NCBI GenBank assembly: GCA_045658965.1
Contig: JAZOVZ010000026.1
Coordinates: 1-60,980, forward strand
DNA: 60,980 nt
Origin: SVQP01 sp045658965
GTDB taxonomy: Bacteria > Bacillota > Clostridia > Oscillospirales > CAG-272
Direction: 5' to 3'
Part shown: piece by piece, positions 40,304 to 47,918 of the stretch
How the letters are laid out: each line of letters begins with the position of its first letter
Numbering within the stretch: position 1 is the stretch's first letter
The notes under the pieces: model-generated
Databases searched by the model: none
What the model was told of the DNA's origin: nothing
What the model saw: the letters and a program-made list of their open reading frames with translations, nothing else
Made by a program: the position numbers and the translations under genes

Positions 40304-43300
40304 ATGGCTAACGAATTCGTACACCTGCATTTGCACAGCGAGTACAGCCTCTTGGACGGTGCATGCCGTATTGCGGATATCCCCGCGCGCGCTGCCGAGT
40401 GCGGTCACCACGCTGTCGCCATTACCGACCACGGCGCGATGTACGGTGTGGTGGAGTTTTACAAGGCGTGCAAAAAAGCAGATATCAAGCCCATTATCGG
40501 CTGTGAGGTCTACGTAGCTCCCGGTTCGAGATTTGAAAAGACCAAGAGCAGCGAGGCAGGGGCTGACCACCTGGTGCTTTTGTGTGAAAACGAGGAGGGC
40601 TACCAAAATTTGATCACTCTGGTATCCAAAGGCTTTACCGAGGGCTTTTACGGTAAGCCGCGCGTGGATGCCGAGCTGTTGCGCGCGCACCATAAGGGGC
40701 TGATCGCGCTGTCCGCATGCCTTGCGGGTAAGATCCCGCGCAAGCTGTCCGCAGGCGATTATGCCGCTGCCAAGCAGACCGCCACGGAATATGCCAACCT
40801 GTTTGGTAAGGACAACTTCTTTATCGAGCTGCAGAATCACGGCATGGTGGAGCAAAAGCAGATCCTGCCGCAGCTTTACAGCCTTGCGCGCGAATGCGGG
40901 CTTGGCGTGGTTGCCACCAACGACTGCCACTATCTGCGCCGCCGCGATGCCTCCACGCAGGCAATTCTGATGTGCATTCAGACCAACTCCTCGATCGAGG
41001 ACGGCAGACCCATCGGCTTTGAGACCGACGAATTTTACTATAAAGACACAGGCGAGATGCGCATGCTGTTCTCGCAGTATGAGGGCGCGCTCGAAAACAC
41101 GGTACGCATTGCCGACCGTTGCGCGGTCGAATTTGATTTTGATACGCTGTATCTGCCCAAATTCCCGTGTCCCGACGGAAAGGATTCGGTGACCTACCTT
41201 TATGAGCTTGCCGAGCGCGGCTTTGCCGAGCGCGTCGAAAAGGGGCAGATCACCTTTGACGCGGCAGACGAGCAGACCTACCGCGAGAGGATCAAGTACG
41301 AGCTTGACGTCATCGTGCAGATGGGGTACGCCGATTATTTCTTGATCGTGCAGGACTACGTGCGCTTTGCCAAGAGTCGCGGCATTCCCGTCGGCCCCGG
41401 CAGAGGCTCGGGCGCGGGCTCTTTGGTCGCGTTTGCGCTGGGCATTACCGACGTGGATTCCATTCGCTACGATCTGCTTTTCGAGCGTTTTCTCAATCCC
41501 GAGAGAGTCAGCATGCCCGATATTGATATTGACTTTTGCTACAACCGCCGCGACGAGGTCATTGATTACGTGGCAAAGCGGTACGGTCGCGAGCACGTGT
41601 CGCAGATCATTACCTTTGGTACGCTTGCCGCGCGTGCAGCCATCCGCGATTGCGGCAGAGCCATGGGCATGCCGTATGCCGAGGTGGACGCGATCGCCAA
41701 AGCCGTGCCCGCAGAGCTGGGCATCACGCTGGAGCACGCGCTTAAGCTGCCCGAGCTCAAGCAATTTTACAATGATACCGATAAAAACCGCGAGCTGATC
41801 GATACCGCCATGGCATTGGAGGGCATGCCGCGTAACGTTTCCATTCACGCAGCGGGCATCGTCATTACGGACAAGCCCGTGAGCGAATACGTGCCGCTGG
41901 CGCACAGTAACGGCACGGTTGTCACCCAGTTTGACATGGATACCATTGCAAACCTCGGACTGCTGAAATTCGACTTCCTTGGCTTGCGATACTTGACCAT
42001 TATCAACGACGCGCAAACGCAGATCAGGGAAACGCACCCCGATTTTGATATCGAGCGCATTCCGTACGACGATAAGGACACCTTTGCGCTGATCGCCAAG
42101 GGCAACACCTCGGGCGTTTTTCAGCTGGAGTCAAGCGGCATCAAGCAGGTGCTTGTGCAGCTGCGCCCCGAATGCTTCGAGGACGTTATCGCGGTCATTG
42201 CGCTGTACCGTCCCGGACCTATGGAGTCGATCCCGCGCTATATCGAGTGCCGTCACGATCCGTCCAAGATCGAGTACGACACACCGCTGCTTGAACCGAT
42301 TCTCAAGGAGACCTACGGCTGCGCGGTATACCAGGAGCAGGTCATGCGCATTTTCCGCGAGATAGCAGGCTACAGCTTCGGACACGCGGACATTGTGCGC
42401 CGCGCCATGTCCAAGAAAAAGGCAGACGTGCTGGAAGCCGAGCGCGCCGACTTTATTGCGGGTGCGGCTGTGCGCGGTGTGGATGAAAAGACTGCCACCA
42501 AGCTGTTTGATGACCTATCCAACTTTGCAAATTACGCATTCAATAAATCGCACGCCGCCGCCTACGCCGTGCTTTCCTATCGCACCGCATATCTCAAGGC
42601 GCACTATCCCTGCGAGTACTTTTCCGCGCTGCTGACCAGCGTGCTTGGCAATCAGGTCAAGATCGCGGAGTATATCGGGGAGTGCAACAAGCGCGGCATT
42701 TCGGTGCTGCCGCCCGATATCAACCGCAGCCGTGCCGATTTCCACGGCAGCGGCAGTACCATCCGCTTTGGTCTGCTTGCGCTCAAAAACGTGGGCGGTC
42801 AGTTCGTGCAGTCGCTTTGCCGCGAGAGGGAAGGGCACGATTTTGCTTCATTTGAGGATTTCGTGGAGCGCATGTCCGGCAGGGATATGAATAAGCGCAT
42901 GATCGAGGCACTGATCAAGGCAGGCGCGTTTGATTCTCTTGGCACGTACCGCTCAAAACTCTTGTCCGCATATGAGCAGATCATTGATACCGTGTCGCAG
43001 AAAAACCGCGATAACGTGGCAGGGCAGCTGGATATGTTCAGCATGGTGCCCGAGGTCAGGGCAAAGACCTCCTTCTCGTATCCCAACATTCCCGAATATA
43101 CCAAGCGCGAAAAGCTGATGCTGGAAAAGGACGCGTCGGGCATGTATTTCTCGGGGCATCTGCTCGACGGCTACGACAAGTGCATTGCCGACCTGCGCAC
43201 CAAGGATATCGGTAAGCTTTACGACGAAACGGGCGCTTTGCTGCCCGACCGTGCGCGTGTGCGCATTGCGGGCGTCATCACCTCGGTTACGGTCAAAACC

Positions 43301-43888
43301 ACGAGAAACGATCAGCGCATGGCGTTTTTCACGCTGGAAGACCGCACGGGTGAGATCGAATGCCTGATGTTTGCCAAGACCTACGAAAGCCTTGGGCATC
43401 TGGTGCGTATGGATAACGCCCTCTACGTGGATGGAAATCTGTCCGTGCGCGAGGACGAGGTCAAGGTGCTGATCGGTACGGCAGGCGAGCTTGTGGACGA
43501 CGAGCATTATACGCCCAAGCCCGAACCCACCCGCAATCCCGTAGGGGCGATTCACGAATCGCCCGCACCCAACCGTAATACGGTAGGGCAGGGGCTTGCT
43601 CCTGCCGAAACCACCCGCAATACGGTAGGGCAGGGTTCTGCTCCTGCCGCACCTCGCCCCCAAAAGATCAAAAAGCTCTACCTGCGCGTGCCCGATACCC
43701 AAGGCACGCTGTACCGCAAGGCACTCAACTTAGCCGAGATCTTTGACGAGGGACTCTGCGTGCCGCTGGTGTTCTACAACAGTACCACCAAGGCGTATAT
43801 CCCGCACGAAAAGGGAATTGCGCTCTCCCCCTTCGTCATGCAGCAGCTTGTTGATCTGCTTGGCAAGGAAAACGTGATTTATCAATAA
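40304..43888 (+). CDS. dnaE: DNA polymerase III subunit alpha (DnaE)
   Basis: Replicative DNA polymerase catalytic subunit, 1194 aa. PHP domain at the N-terminus (FVHLHLHSEYSLLDGACRI), palm with the catalytic aspartates in MPDIDIDFCYNRR and GPGRGSGAGS, fingers, helix-hairpin-helix region, and an OB-fold (RVRIAGVITSVTVKTTRNDQ). Residues ~1080-1115 are a Pro-rich linker made almost entirely of three in-frame palindromic elements (VGAIHESP, VGQGLAPA, VGQGSAPA), followed by the last ~80-residue domain. AAGGAG precedes the ATG. Confidence 0.96.
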   Translation: MANEFVHLHLHSEYSLLDGACRIADIPARAAECGHHAVAITDHGAMYGVVEFYKACKKADIKPIIGCEVYVAPGSRFEKTKSSEAGADHLVLLCENEEGYQNLITLVSKGFTEGFYGKPRVDAELLRAHHKGLIALSACLAGKIPRKLSAGDYAAAKQTATEYANLFGKDNFFIELQNHGMVEQKQILPQLYSLARECGLGVVATNDCHYLRRRDASTQAILMCIQTNSSIEDGRPIGFETDEFYYKDTGEMRMLFSQYEGALENTVRIADRCAVEFDFDTLYLPKFPCPDGKDSVTYLYELAERGFAERVEKGQITFDAADEQTYRERIKYELDVIVQMGYADYFLIVQDYVRFAKSRGIPVGPGRGSGAGSLVAFALGITDVDSIRYDLLFERFLNPERVSMPDIDIDFCYNRRDEVIDYVAKRYGREHVSQIITFGTLAARAAIRDCGRAMGMPYAEVDAIAKAVPAELGITLEHALKLPELKQFYNDTDKNRELIDTAMALEGMPRNVSIHAAGIVITDKPVSEYVPLAHSNGTVVTQFDMDTIANLGLLKFDFLGLRYLTIINDAQTQIRETHPDFDIERIPYDDKDTFALIAKGNTSGVFQLESSGIKQVLVQLRPECFEDVIAVIALYRPGPMESIPRYIECRHDPSKIEYDTPLLEPILKETYGCAVYQEQVMRIFREIAGYSFGHADIVRRAMSKKKADVLEAERADFIAGAAVRGVDEKTATKLFDDLSNFANYAFNKSHAAAYAVLSYRTAYLKAHYPCEYFSALLTSVLGNQVKIAEYIGECNKRGISVLPPDINRSRADFHGSGSTIRFGLLALKNVGGQFVQSLCREREGHDFASFEDFVERMSGRDMNKRMIEALIKAGAFDSLGTYRSKLLSAYEQIIDTVSQKNRDNVAGQLDMFSMVPEVRAKTSFSYPNIPEYTKREKLMLEKDASGMYFSGHLLDGYDKCIADLRTKDIGKLYDETGALLPDRARVRIAGVITSVTVKTTRNDQRMAFFTLEDRTGEIECLMFAKTYESLGHLVRMDNALYVDGNLSVREDEVKVLIGTAGELVDDEHYTPKPEPTRNPVGAIHESPAPNRNTVGQGLAPAETTRNTVGQGSAPAAPRPQKIKKLYLRVPDTQGTLYRKALNLAEIFDEGLCVPLVFYNSTTKAYIPHEKGIALSPFVMQQLVDLLGKENVIYQ
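43541..43649 (+). repeat. Three palindromic elements inside dnaE
   Basis: 43541-43565, 43583-43607 and 43625-43649 all begin GTAGGG and carry inverted repeats (GGGCGATTC/GAATCGCCC; GGCAGG...CCTGCC twice). In each, GTA is a codon of dnaE, so the frame is the same as in dnaX. Confidence 0.9.
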
Positions 43889-43894
43889 AATGAT

Positions 43895-43922
43895 GGGGCG
43901 TGTGCTTGACGGCAGACGCCCC
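43895..43922 (+). terminator. Possible terminator after dnaE
   Basis: GGGGCGT/ACGCCCC stem; the following T-run is poor (ATTTATAAAAAATTTTT). Confidence 0.5.
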
Positions 43923-44080
43923 GAATTTATAAAAAATTTTTCAAAATACGCGAATTTTTCGTCCCGCTCGCTTGTCAATATAATAATACGCAAAAAAATT
44001 CATGAATTTTTTCGGAATCTGTCAAAATATTGTACAGAAGTTGTGTATGTAAGTGAAAGACTTTTTTGGGGGAGCATGTC

Positions 44081-44656
44081 ATGCATGACGAAAATCGCGT
44101 TGCGTTGCCCGATCTGAGTGCGGAGCAGCGCAAGACTTTGACCTTGATCTATGAGCTTTATTACAAGCAAATGTATCAAAAAGCGTACGCCGTGCTGCGC
44201 AACAGACAAGATGCGGAGGACGCGGTGCAGGAGGCGTTTTATCGCGTATGCTTAAACGCCGAGGTGTTTGCACAGCCGCACAGCGACACGACCGCCGCGC
44301 TCATTCATACCTTTACGCGTAACGTGGTGATCAATCATTATCATAAAAAGAAGCGTCGCACGGCGTTGATCTCTGATGCGCCCGATGCAGGCCGTATGAT
44401 CGCTGCCGATGCTTGCGACCTGTTTTTGCTGATAGCGAGAGAGGAGAACTCGGCAGACGTACGCCGAGCGGTGCAAGCATTGGAGCCGCATTATCGCGAG
44501 GTCATTAAGCTGAAATATTTTGAAAACAAGAAAAATACCGAGATTGCGGCAATGCTGGGACTGGGACAAAACGTGGTCAACGGCAGGATTTACCGCGCCA
44601 AGAGAATGCTGCGCAAGCTGCTTTTGGAGCAAAACGGAAAGGAGGAAGAGGAATGA
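44081..44656 (+). CDS. ECF-type sigma factor (first of a pair)
   Basis: A 191-aa alternative sigma factor. Region 2 is around DAEDAVQEAFYRVC, and region 4 is a helix-turn-helix near EVIKLKYFENKKNTEIAAML. GGGGGAG lies six bases before the ATG at 44081. Its stop overlaps the next sigma gene (ATGA). The pair plus the following membrane protein look like one translationally coupled operon. Target promoters are unknown. Confidence 0.85.
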   Translation: MHDENRVALPDLSAEQRKTLTLIYELYYKQMYQKAYAVLRNRQDAEDAVQEAFYRVCLNAEVFAQPHSDTTAALIHTFTRNVVINHYHKKKRRTALISDAPDAGRMIAADACDLFLLIAREENSADVRRAVQALEPHYREVIKLKYFENKKNTEIAAMLGLGQNVVNGRIYRAKRMLRKLLLEQNGKEEEE

Positions 44657-45213
44657 AGGATCAAGATATCATCGCGTTGTACAACGCCCGTGACGAGCGA
44701 GCCATCGCCGTCACCGAGCAGCAATACGGCACGTATTGCATGGGGATCGCCATCCGCATTCTGCAAAACATGCAGGATAGCGAGGAATGCGTCAACGATA
44801 CCTGGCTGGCGACCTGGAATTCCATTCCTCCCGCACGCCCCGACGTGCTCAAAACCTACGTTGGGCGTATTACGCGCAATCTTTCCATCAACCGACGCAA
44901 GAGCCTAATGCGCGACAAGCGCGGCGGCGGTGAGGTGGAGCTTGCGCTGGAGGAGCTTGCCGAGGTGGCAGCTCCCGGAGAGGACGTGAGCAGCTATTAC
45001 GAACGGCTGGAATTTGCACATAGCTTCAATCTGTTTTTGCGTGATTTGCCCGAGCGCGATTGCAACGTCTTTGTTCGCCGCTATTACCACGTAGACAGCG
45101 TTGAGGACATTGCCAAGCGATACGGCATCAGTCGGGCAAACGTATTCAAAATTCTTTCTCGCACAAGGCAAAAGCTTAAGGAATTCCTCCGAAAGGAGGG
45201 CTTTGCGCTATGA
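44653..45213 (+). CDS. ECF-type sigma factor (second of a pair)
   Basis: A 186-aa sigma factor clearly different from its neighbour: region 2 QDSEECVNDTWLATWNSIPP (a form common in clostridial ECF factors), region 4 RDCNVFVRRYYHVDSVEDIAKRYGISRANVFKILSR broken across a DSVEDIAKRYGIS helix-turn-helix. It overlaps by ATGA both the first sigma gene upstream and the membrane protein gene downstream. Confidence 0.88.
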   Translation: MKDQDIIALYNARDERAIAVTEQQYGTYCMGIAIRILQNMQDSEECVNDTWLATWNSIPPARPDVLKTYVGRITRNLSINRRKSLMRDKRGGGEVELALEELAEVAAPGEDVSSYYERLEFAHSFNLFLRDLPERDCNVFVRRYYHVDSVEDIAKRYGISRANVFKILSRTRQKLKEFLRKEGFAL

Positions 45214-46958
45214 CAAATCAAACCTTATTTGAACTCATGAGCGAGATCGATTTTGATCTCATCGAGCGTGCCGAAGCCCCCGTGCCCCTGCGCAAAAAGC
45301 CTGTGTTCCGTGTTGCCATGGCAGCTGCCGTTATTGCACTTTTGTTGAGTGTGAGCACGCTGACGCTCACGGTGGCAGGTGCGGTGGCGGGCGTGCAAGC
45401 CGTCCGATACGTAGAGAACAATTATCCCGAATACGACGGCACCGTGCTGCATTTCGCGCAGATCTTTCTGACCGAGGATGAAAACGTCATTTCCTCGTTG
45501 CTTGACCAAAACACCAAGAACGCGCTTGGCGGCTTTATTGCCGCGCTGCGTAACGATAGCAATGAAAACGAGGAAAGCATTGGTGAACAGGAGTCCGAAA
45601 CGCCCGAGGAGGAGACGGAAAAGCCCGAGGAGGAGACCGGTGACAAGGTCGGTCAAGACACCGAAGAGACGACAGAAACAGAGACCGAGACCGAGAGCAC
45701 CGAGCCTGAGGAAAGCACCACCCACGCACCCGTACCGCCCACGGTCGTGGTGCACCCGTCGTACGATCATCTGTATATGATCGCAGGAGACAGAGAGATC
45801 GAGGTCTTTTCCGAGTATGCTTCATGGAACAGCAAGGTCAACGTGACCGATCCCGAGGTCACGCACCTGCGCTTATACGGCTGGATGGCGTTCGGACATA
45901 CCACGCCCGGCACGTACGGCTATTCCATTGACAGAGGGGAAAGGGTGTTTGACACATCTTTCTCGCAGGAGGCTGACGGCACCGTCAATGCGGTGTCAAA
46001 GCATATGGGCGGCAAATCCTGCTCGCGCATGGAGGTGCTGATCCCCATTGCCGATCTTGCGCCCGGCTCGCACCGCGTTTCCGTTTGCGTCAAGTCCGTC
46101 GAGGGAAAAGAGGTAGAAGCGTTGATCTTTACCGTGGTCATGCCGGATGGCGGTGATGAGACCGAGACAGAGCCCGAGATCACCGACGAGGAGCCCGAGG
46201 ACGGATGGTCGGAGGGATTGGCGTACACCAAGGAAACACAAAACGGCAAGACGGTGTACGTGGTCTCCGGCATCGGAGAGTGCACCGATACCGAGCTGTA
46301 TATACCGCCGACTTACAATGGATATCGCGTAGTGGCTATCGGGGAGCGCGCATTTATGGACAACGTTACGCTCGTATCTGTCGATCTGCCCTCCACGATC
46401 GAGCAGATCGATTACCATGGTTTTTACGGGTGCGTGCAGCTTGAGAAGATCACGCTTTCCGAGAATTTGACCGGTATTGGACAAGGTGCTTTTATGAATT
46501 GTTCCGAGCTGTTCAGCGTTACAATTCCGGAAAAGGTCAAAAGTATAGAGGACTACGCTTTTGCCTATTGTTATGACTTGGAAAGCGTCAGCTTTTCGGG
46601 ACAGGTTGAGGAGATCGGAAGCTATGCTTTTTCCTCTTGCTATTCGTTGTCAAAAATTGTGTTTCCGCAGTCGGTAACAAGCATCGGGCGTCACGCGCTT
46701 TCGCAAACCCCCATCACGGAATTTGCAGTACCCGAGAACACCTCGATTATCGTTTCGGCGACATTTTACAATTGCATGCAAATGAAGTCGGTTACAATAC
46801 ACGGCGGTGTGACTGAAATTGAAGACGGTGCCTTTTTGTCATGTGATGTGCTGCAAACGGTGTATTATTACGGTACAGTTGAAGAGTGGAACAGTACTCA
46901 AATGTCCGAGCAGATCAGAGAGCAGCTCACCCCGCTTGTGGTGTACGTGGAAGAGTAG
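45210..46958 (+). CDS. Putative anti-sigma factor fused to extracellular leucine-rich repeats
   Basis: A 582-aa membrane protein. A short cytoplasmic start (LFELMSEIDFDLIERAE, the acidic 'D-x-L-I-E' motif that precedes the helix in many clostridial ECF-associated anti-sigma-like proteins) is followed by one membrane helix (about 33-60), a Glu/Thr-rich stalk (105-175), a beta domain (180-305) and BspA-like LRR_5 repeats (about 340-560; ITLSENLTGIGQGAFMNC is one unit). Translational coupling to two sigma genes suggests it holds one or both at the membrane and senses something outside. The anti-sigma role is inferred. Confidence 0.65.
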   Translation: MTNQTLFELMSEIDFDLIERAEAPVPLRKKPVFRVAMAAAVIALLLSVSTLTLTVAGAVAGVQAVRYVENNYPEYDGTVLHFAQIFLTEDENVISSLLDQNTKNALGGFIAALRNDSNENEESIGEQESETPEEETEKPEEETGDKVGQDTEETTETETETESTEPEESTTHAPVPPTVVVHPSYDHLYMIAGDREIEVFSEYASWNSKVNVTDPEVTHLRLYGWMAFGHTTPGTYGYSIDRGERVFDTSFSQEADGTVNAVSKHMGGKSCSRMEVLIPIADLAPGSHRVSVCVKSVEGKEVEALIFTVVMPDGGDETETEPEITDEEPEDGWSEGLAYTKETQNGKTVYVVSGIGECTDTELYIPPTYNGYRVVAIGERAFMDNVTLVSVDLPSTIEQIDYHGFYGCVQLEKITLSENLTGIGQGAFMNCSELFSVTIPEKVKSIEDYAFAYCYDLESVSFSGQVEEIGSYAFSSCYSLSKIVFPQSVTSIGRHALSQTPITEFAVPENTSIIVSATFYNCMQMKSVTIHGGVTEIEDGAFLSCDVLQTVYYYGTVEEWNSTQMSEQIREQLTPLVVYVEE

Positions 46959-46983
46959 TTGCTTGCAAATCTTAAATAAAGGT

Positions 46984-47283
46984 CAGCCCCATGGGGCTGC
47001 GGAAATAGCGTTAAAATTGAACAAAGGGCTGCTTGGCAAGGCAGCCCTTAATGCTTTTAAACAGTAGTTGCCGTAGGTGCGGACGACCAATGGTCGCCCC
47101 TACGGCTGTTTTTGTTTGGGTTTTACGTATTAAAACCACAGCGCAGACACTTGTAGGGGCGATCATTGATCGTCCGCGCCTGCGGCAACTATTCATAAAA
47201 AAGGTAATCAAGGACTGCATCCAAGCGATACAGTCCTTGATTTTTGCGAATTTCTCCACTAATTTGTCAGCCCCATGGGGCTG
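46984..47283. repeat. 300-bp element bounded by identical 16-bp palindromes
   Basis: CAGCCCCATGGGGCTG occurs at 46984-46999 and 47268-47283. Between them lie a hairpin AAGGGCTGC/GCAGCCCTT (47024-47049, possible terminator of the sigma operon), a ~41-bp inverted repeat (47065-47105 with 47150-47190) made from two facing GTAGGGGCGA-type elements, and a clear terminator (47208-47245). Confidence 0.8.
47208..47245 (+). terminator. Terminator hairpin
   Basis: TCAAGGACTG/CAGTCCTTGA stem with T-run. It could stop read-through from the sigma operon or, on the other strand, from the BofC-like gene. Confidence 0.8.
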
Positions 47284-47294
47284 ACCTTGTTTAT

Positions 47295-47828
47295 TTACCC
47301 CGAAAAGTCCTCGATCAGCTTTTGCAGCTCCTCTTCGGAATGAATGGTAATGCCGACCGCCAGCTGCTGTCGGTCTGCGCGGGGCAGGGTGGCGACGGGC
47401 ACGTTTACGGTACGCACAAGCGCACCGCCAAGGTCAAAAATGCCGATACGACCGCCGATCTCTCGCACGGTATAAAGTGCCACGGGTGCTGCGCTTTCGG
47501 GGGCGTCTGTTTCGGGCGCTGCCTGGGGCTGCTTGATGCTCTCGCTCTGGCTTTCGGTTTCGGGAGCGGTCGATTCGTGAGTCGACTCTGCCTGATCGGT
47601 TTCCGTTTCGTTCTGCAAGCCGTCAAGGCGTGCAAGCGCATCGGTAAAGGCTTGCTTGGAGCTTGATAACTGACCGTGCAGGGAGCTGAGCGTAGTGATG
47701 ACCGAGGAGCGGTAATCGCGGAAGGATTCGGCTGTGTTGCCTGCAATCACCGCGCATACCACCGATGCTCCTACTGAAAGAATAGTAACGCATAGTAAAA
47801 TGCTAAAGGCAATTTTCAAAGATCTCAT
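47295..47828 (-). CDS. Membrane-anchored protein with a BofC-like C-terminal domain
   Basis: A 177-aa protein: N-terminal membrane helix (about 5-29), coiled-coil-like stretch (40-70), Glu/Thr/Pro-rich linker (75-110) and a ~60-residue domain ALYTVREIGGRIGIFD...LPRADRQQLAVGI...SEEELQKLIEDF, resembling the BofC C-terminal domain. BofC regulates the SpoIVB signal between forespore and mother cell in Bacillus. One decayed GTAGGG-type element is in frame in the linker (AESTHEST). GAGG precedes the ATG. A weak forespore-type promoter candidate lies upstream. The BofC assignment is by pattern only. Confidence 0.6.
   Translation of the reverse strand: MRSLKIAFSILLCVTILSVGASVVCAVIAGNTAESFRDYRSSVITTLSSLHGQLSSSKQAFTDALARLDGLQNETETDQAESTHESTAPETESQSESIKQPQAAPETDAPESAAPVALYTVREIGGRIGIFDLGGALVRTVNVPVATLPRADRQQLAVGITIHSEEELQKLIEDFSG
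47568..47591 (-). repeat. Decayed palindromic element inside the BofC-like gene
   Basis: On the minus strand GCAGAGTCGACTCACGAATC then GACC aligns with the second dnaX element (GTAGGGTCGATTCATGAATC, GACC) and is read in the same frame. Confidence 0.65.
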
Positions 47829-47860
47829 GCTTGTACCTCGCTTTTCAATAATTGCATGAT

Positions 47861-47889
47861 TATTTTTGCCCGATTTGATAAGTCTATGC
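47861..47889 (-). promoter_or_regulatory. Candidate sigma-F-like promoter of the BofC-like gene
   Basis: Minus strand: GCATA (47885-47889), 14 bases, GGCAAAAATA (47861-47870). The boxes fit the sigma-F consensus (GYATA, GGNNANAHTR), but the spacer is one or two bases short. Confidence 0.35.
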
Positions 47890-47918
47890 AAATACGTCAT
47901 AAAAAAGAGGGGATAGCG

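Noticed and set aside
40247..42037. A 596-codon open frame antisense to dnaE
   Set aside because: Shadow of dnaE codon usage; no start context or motif.
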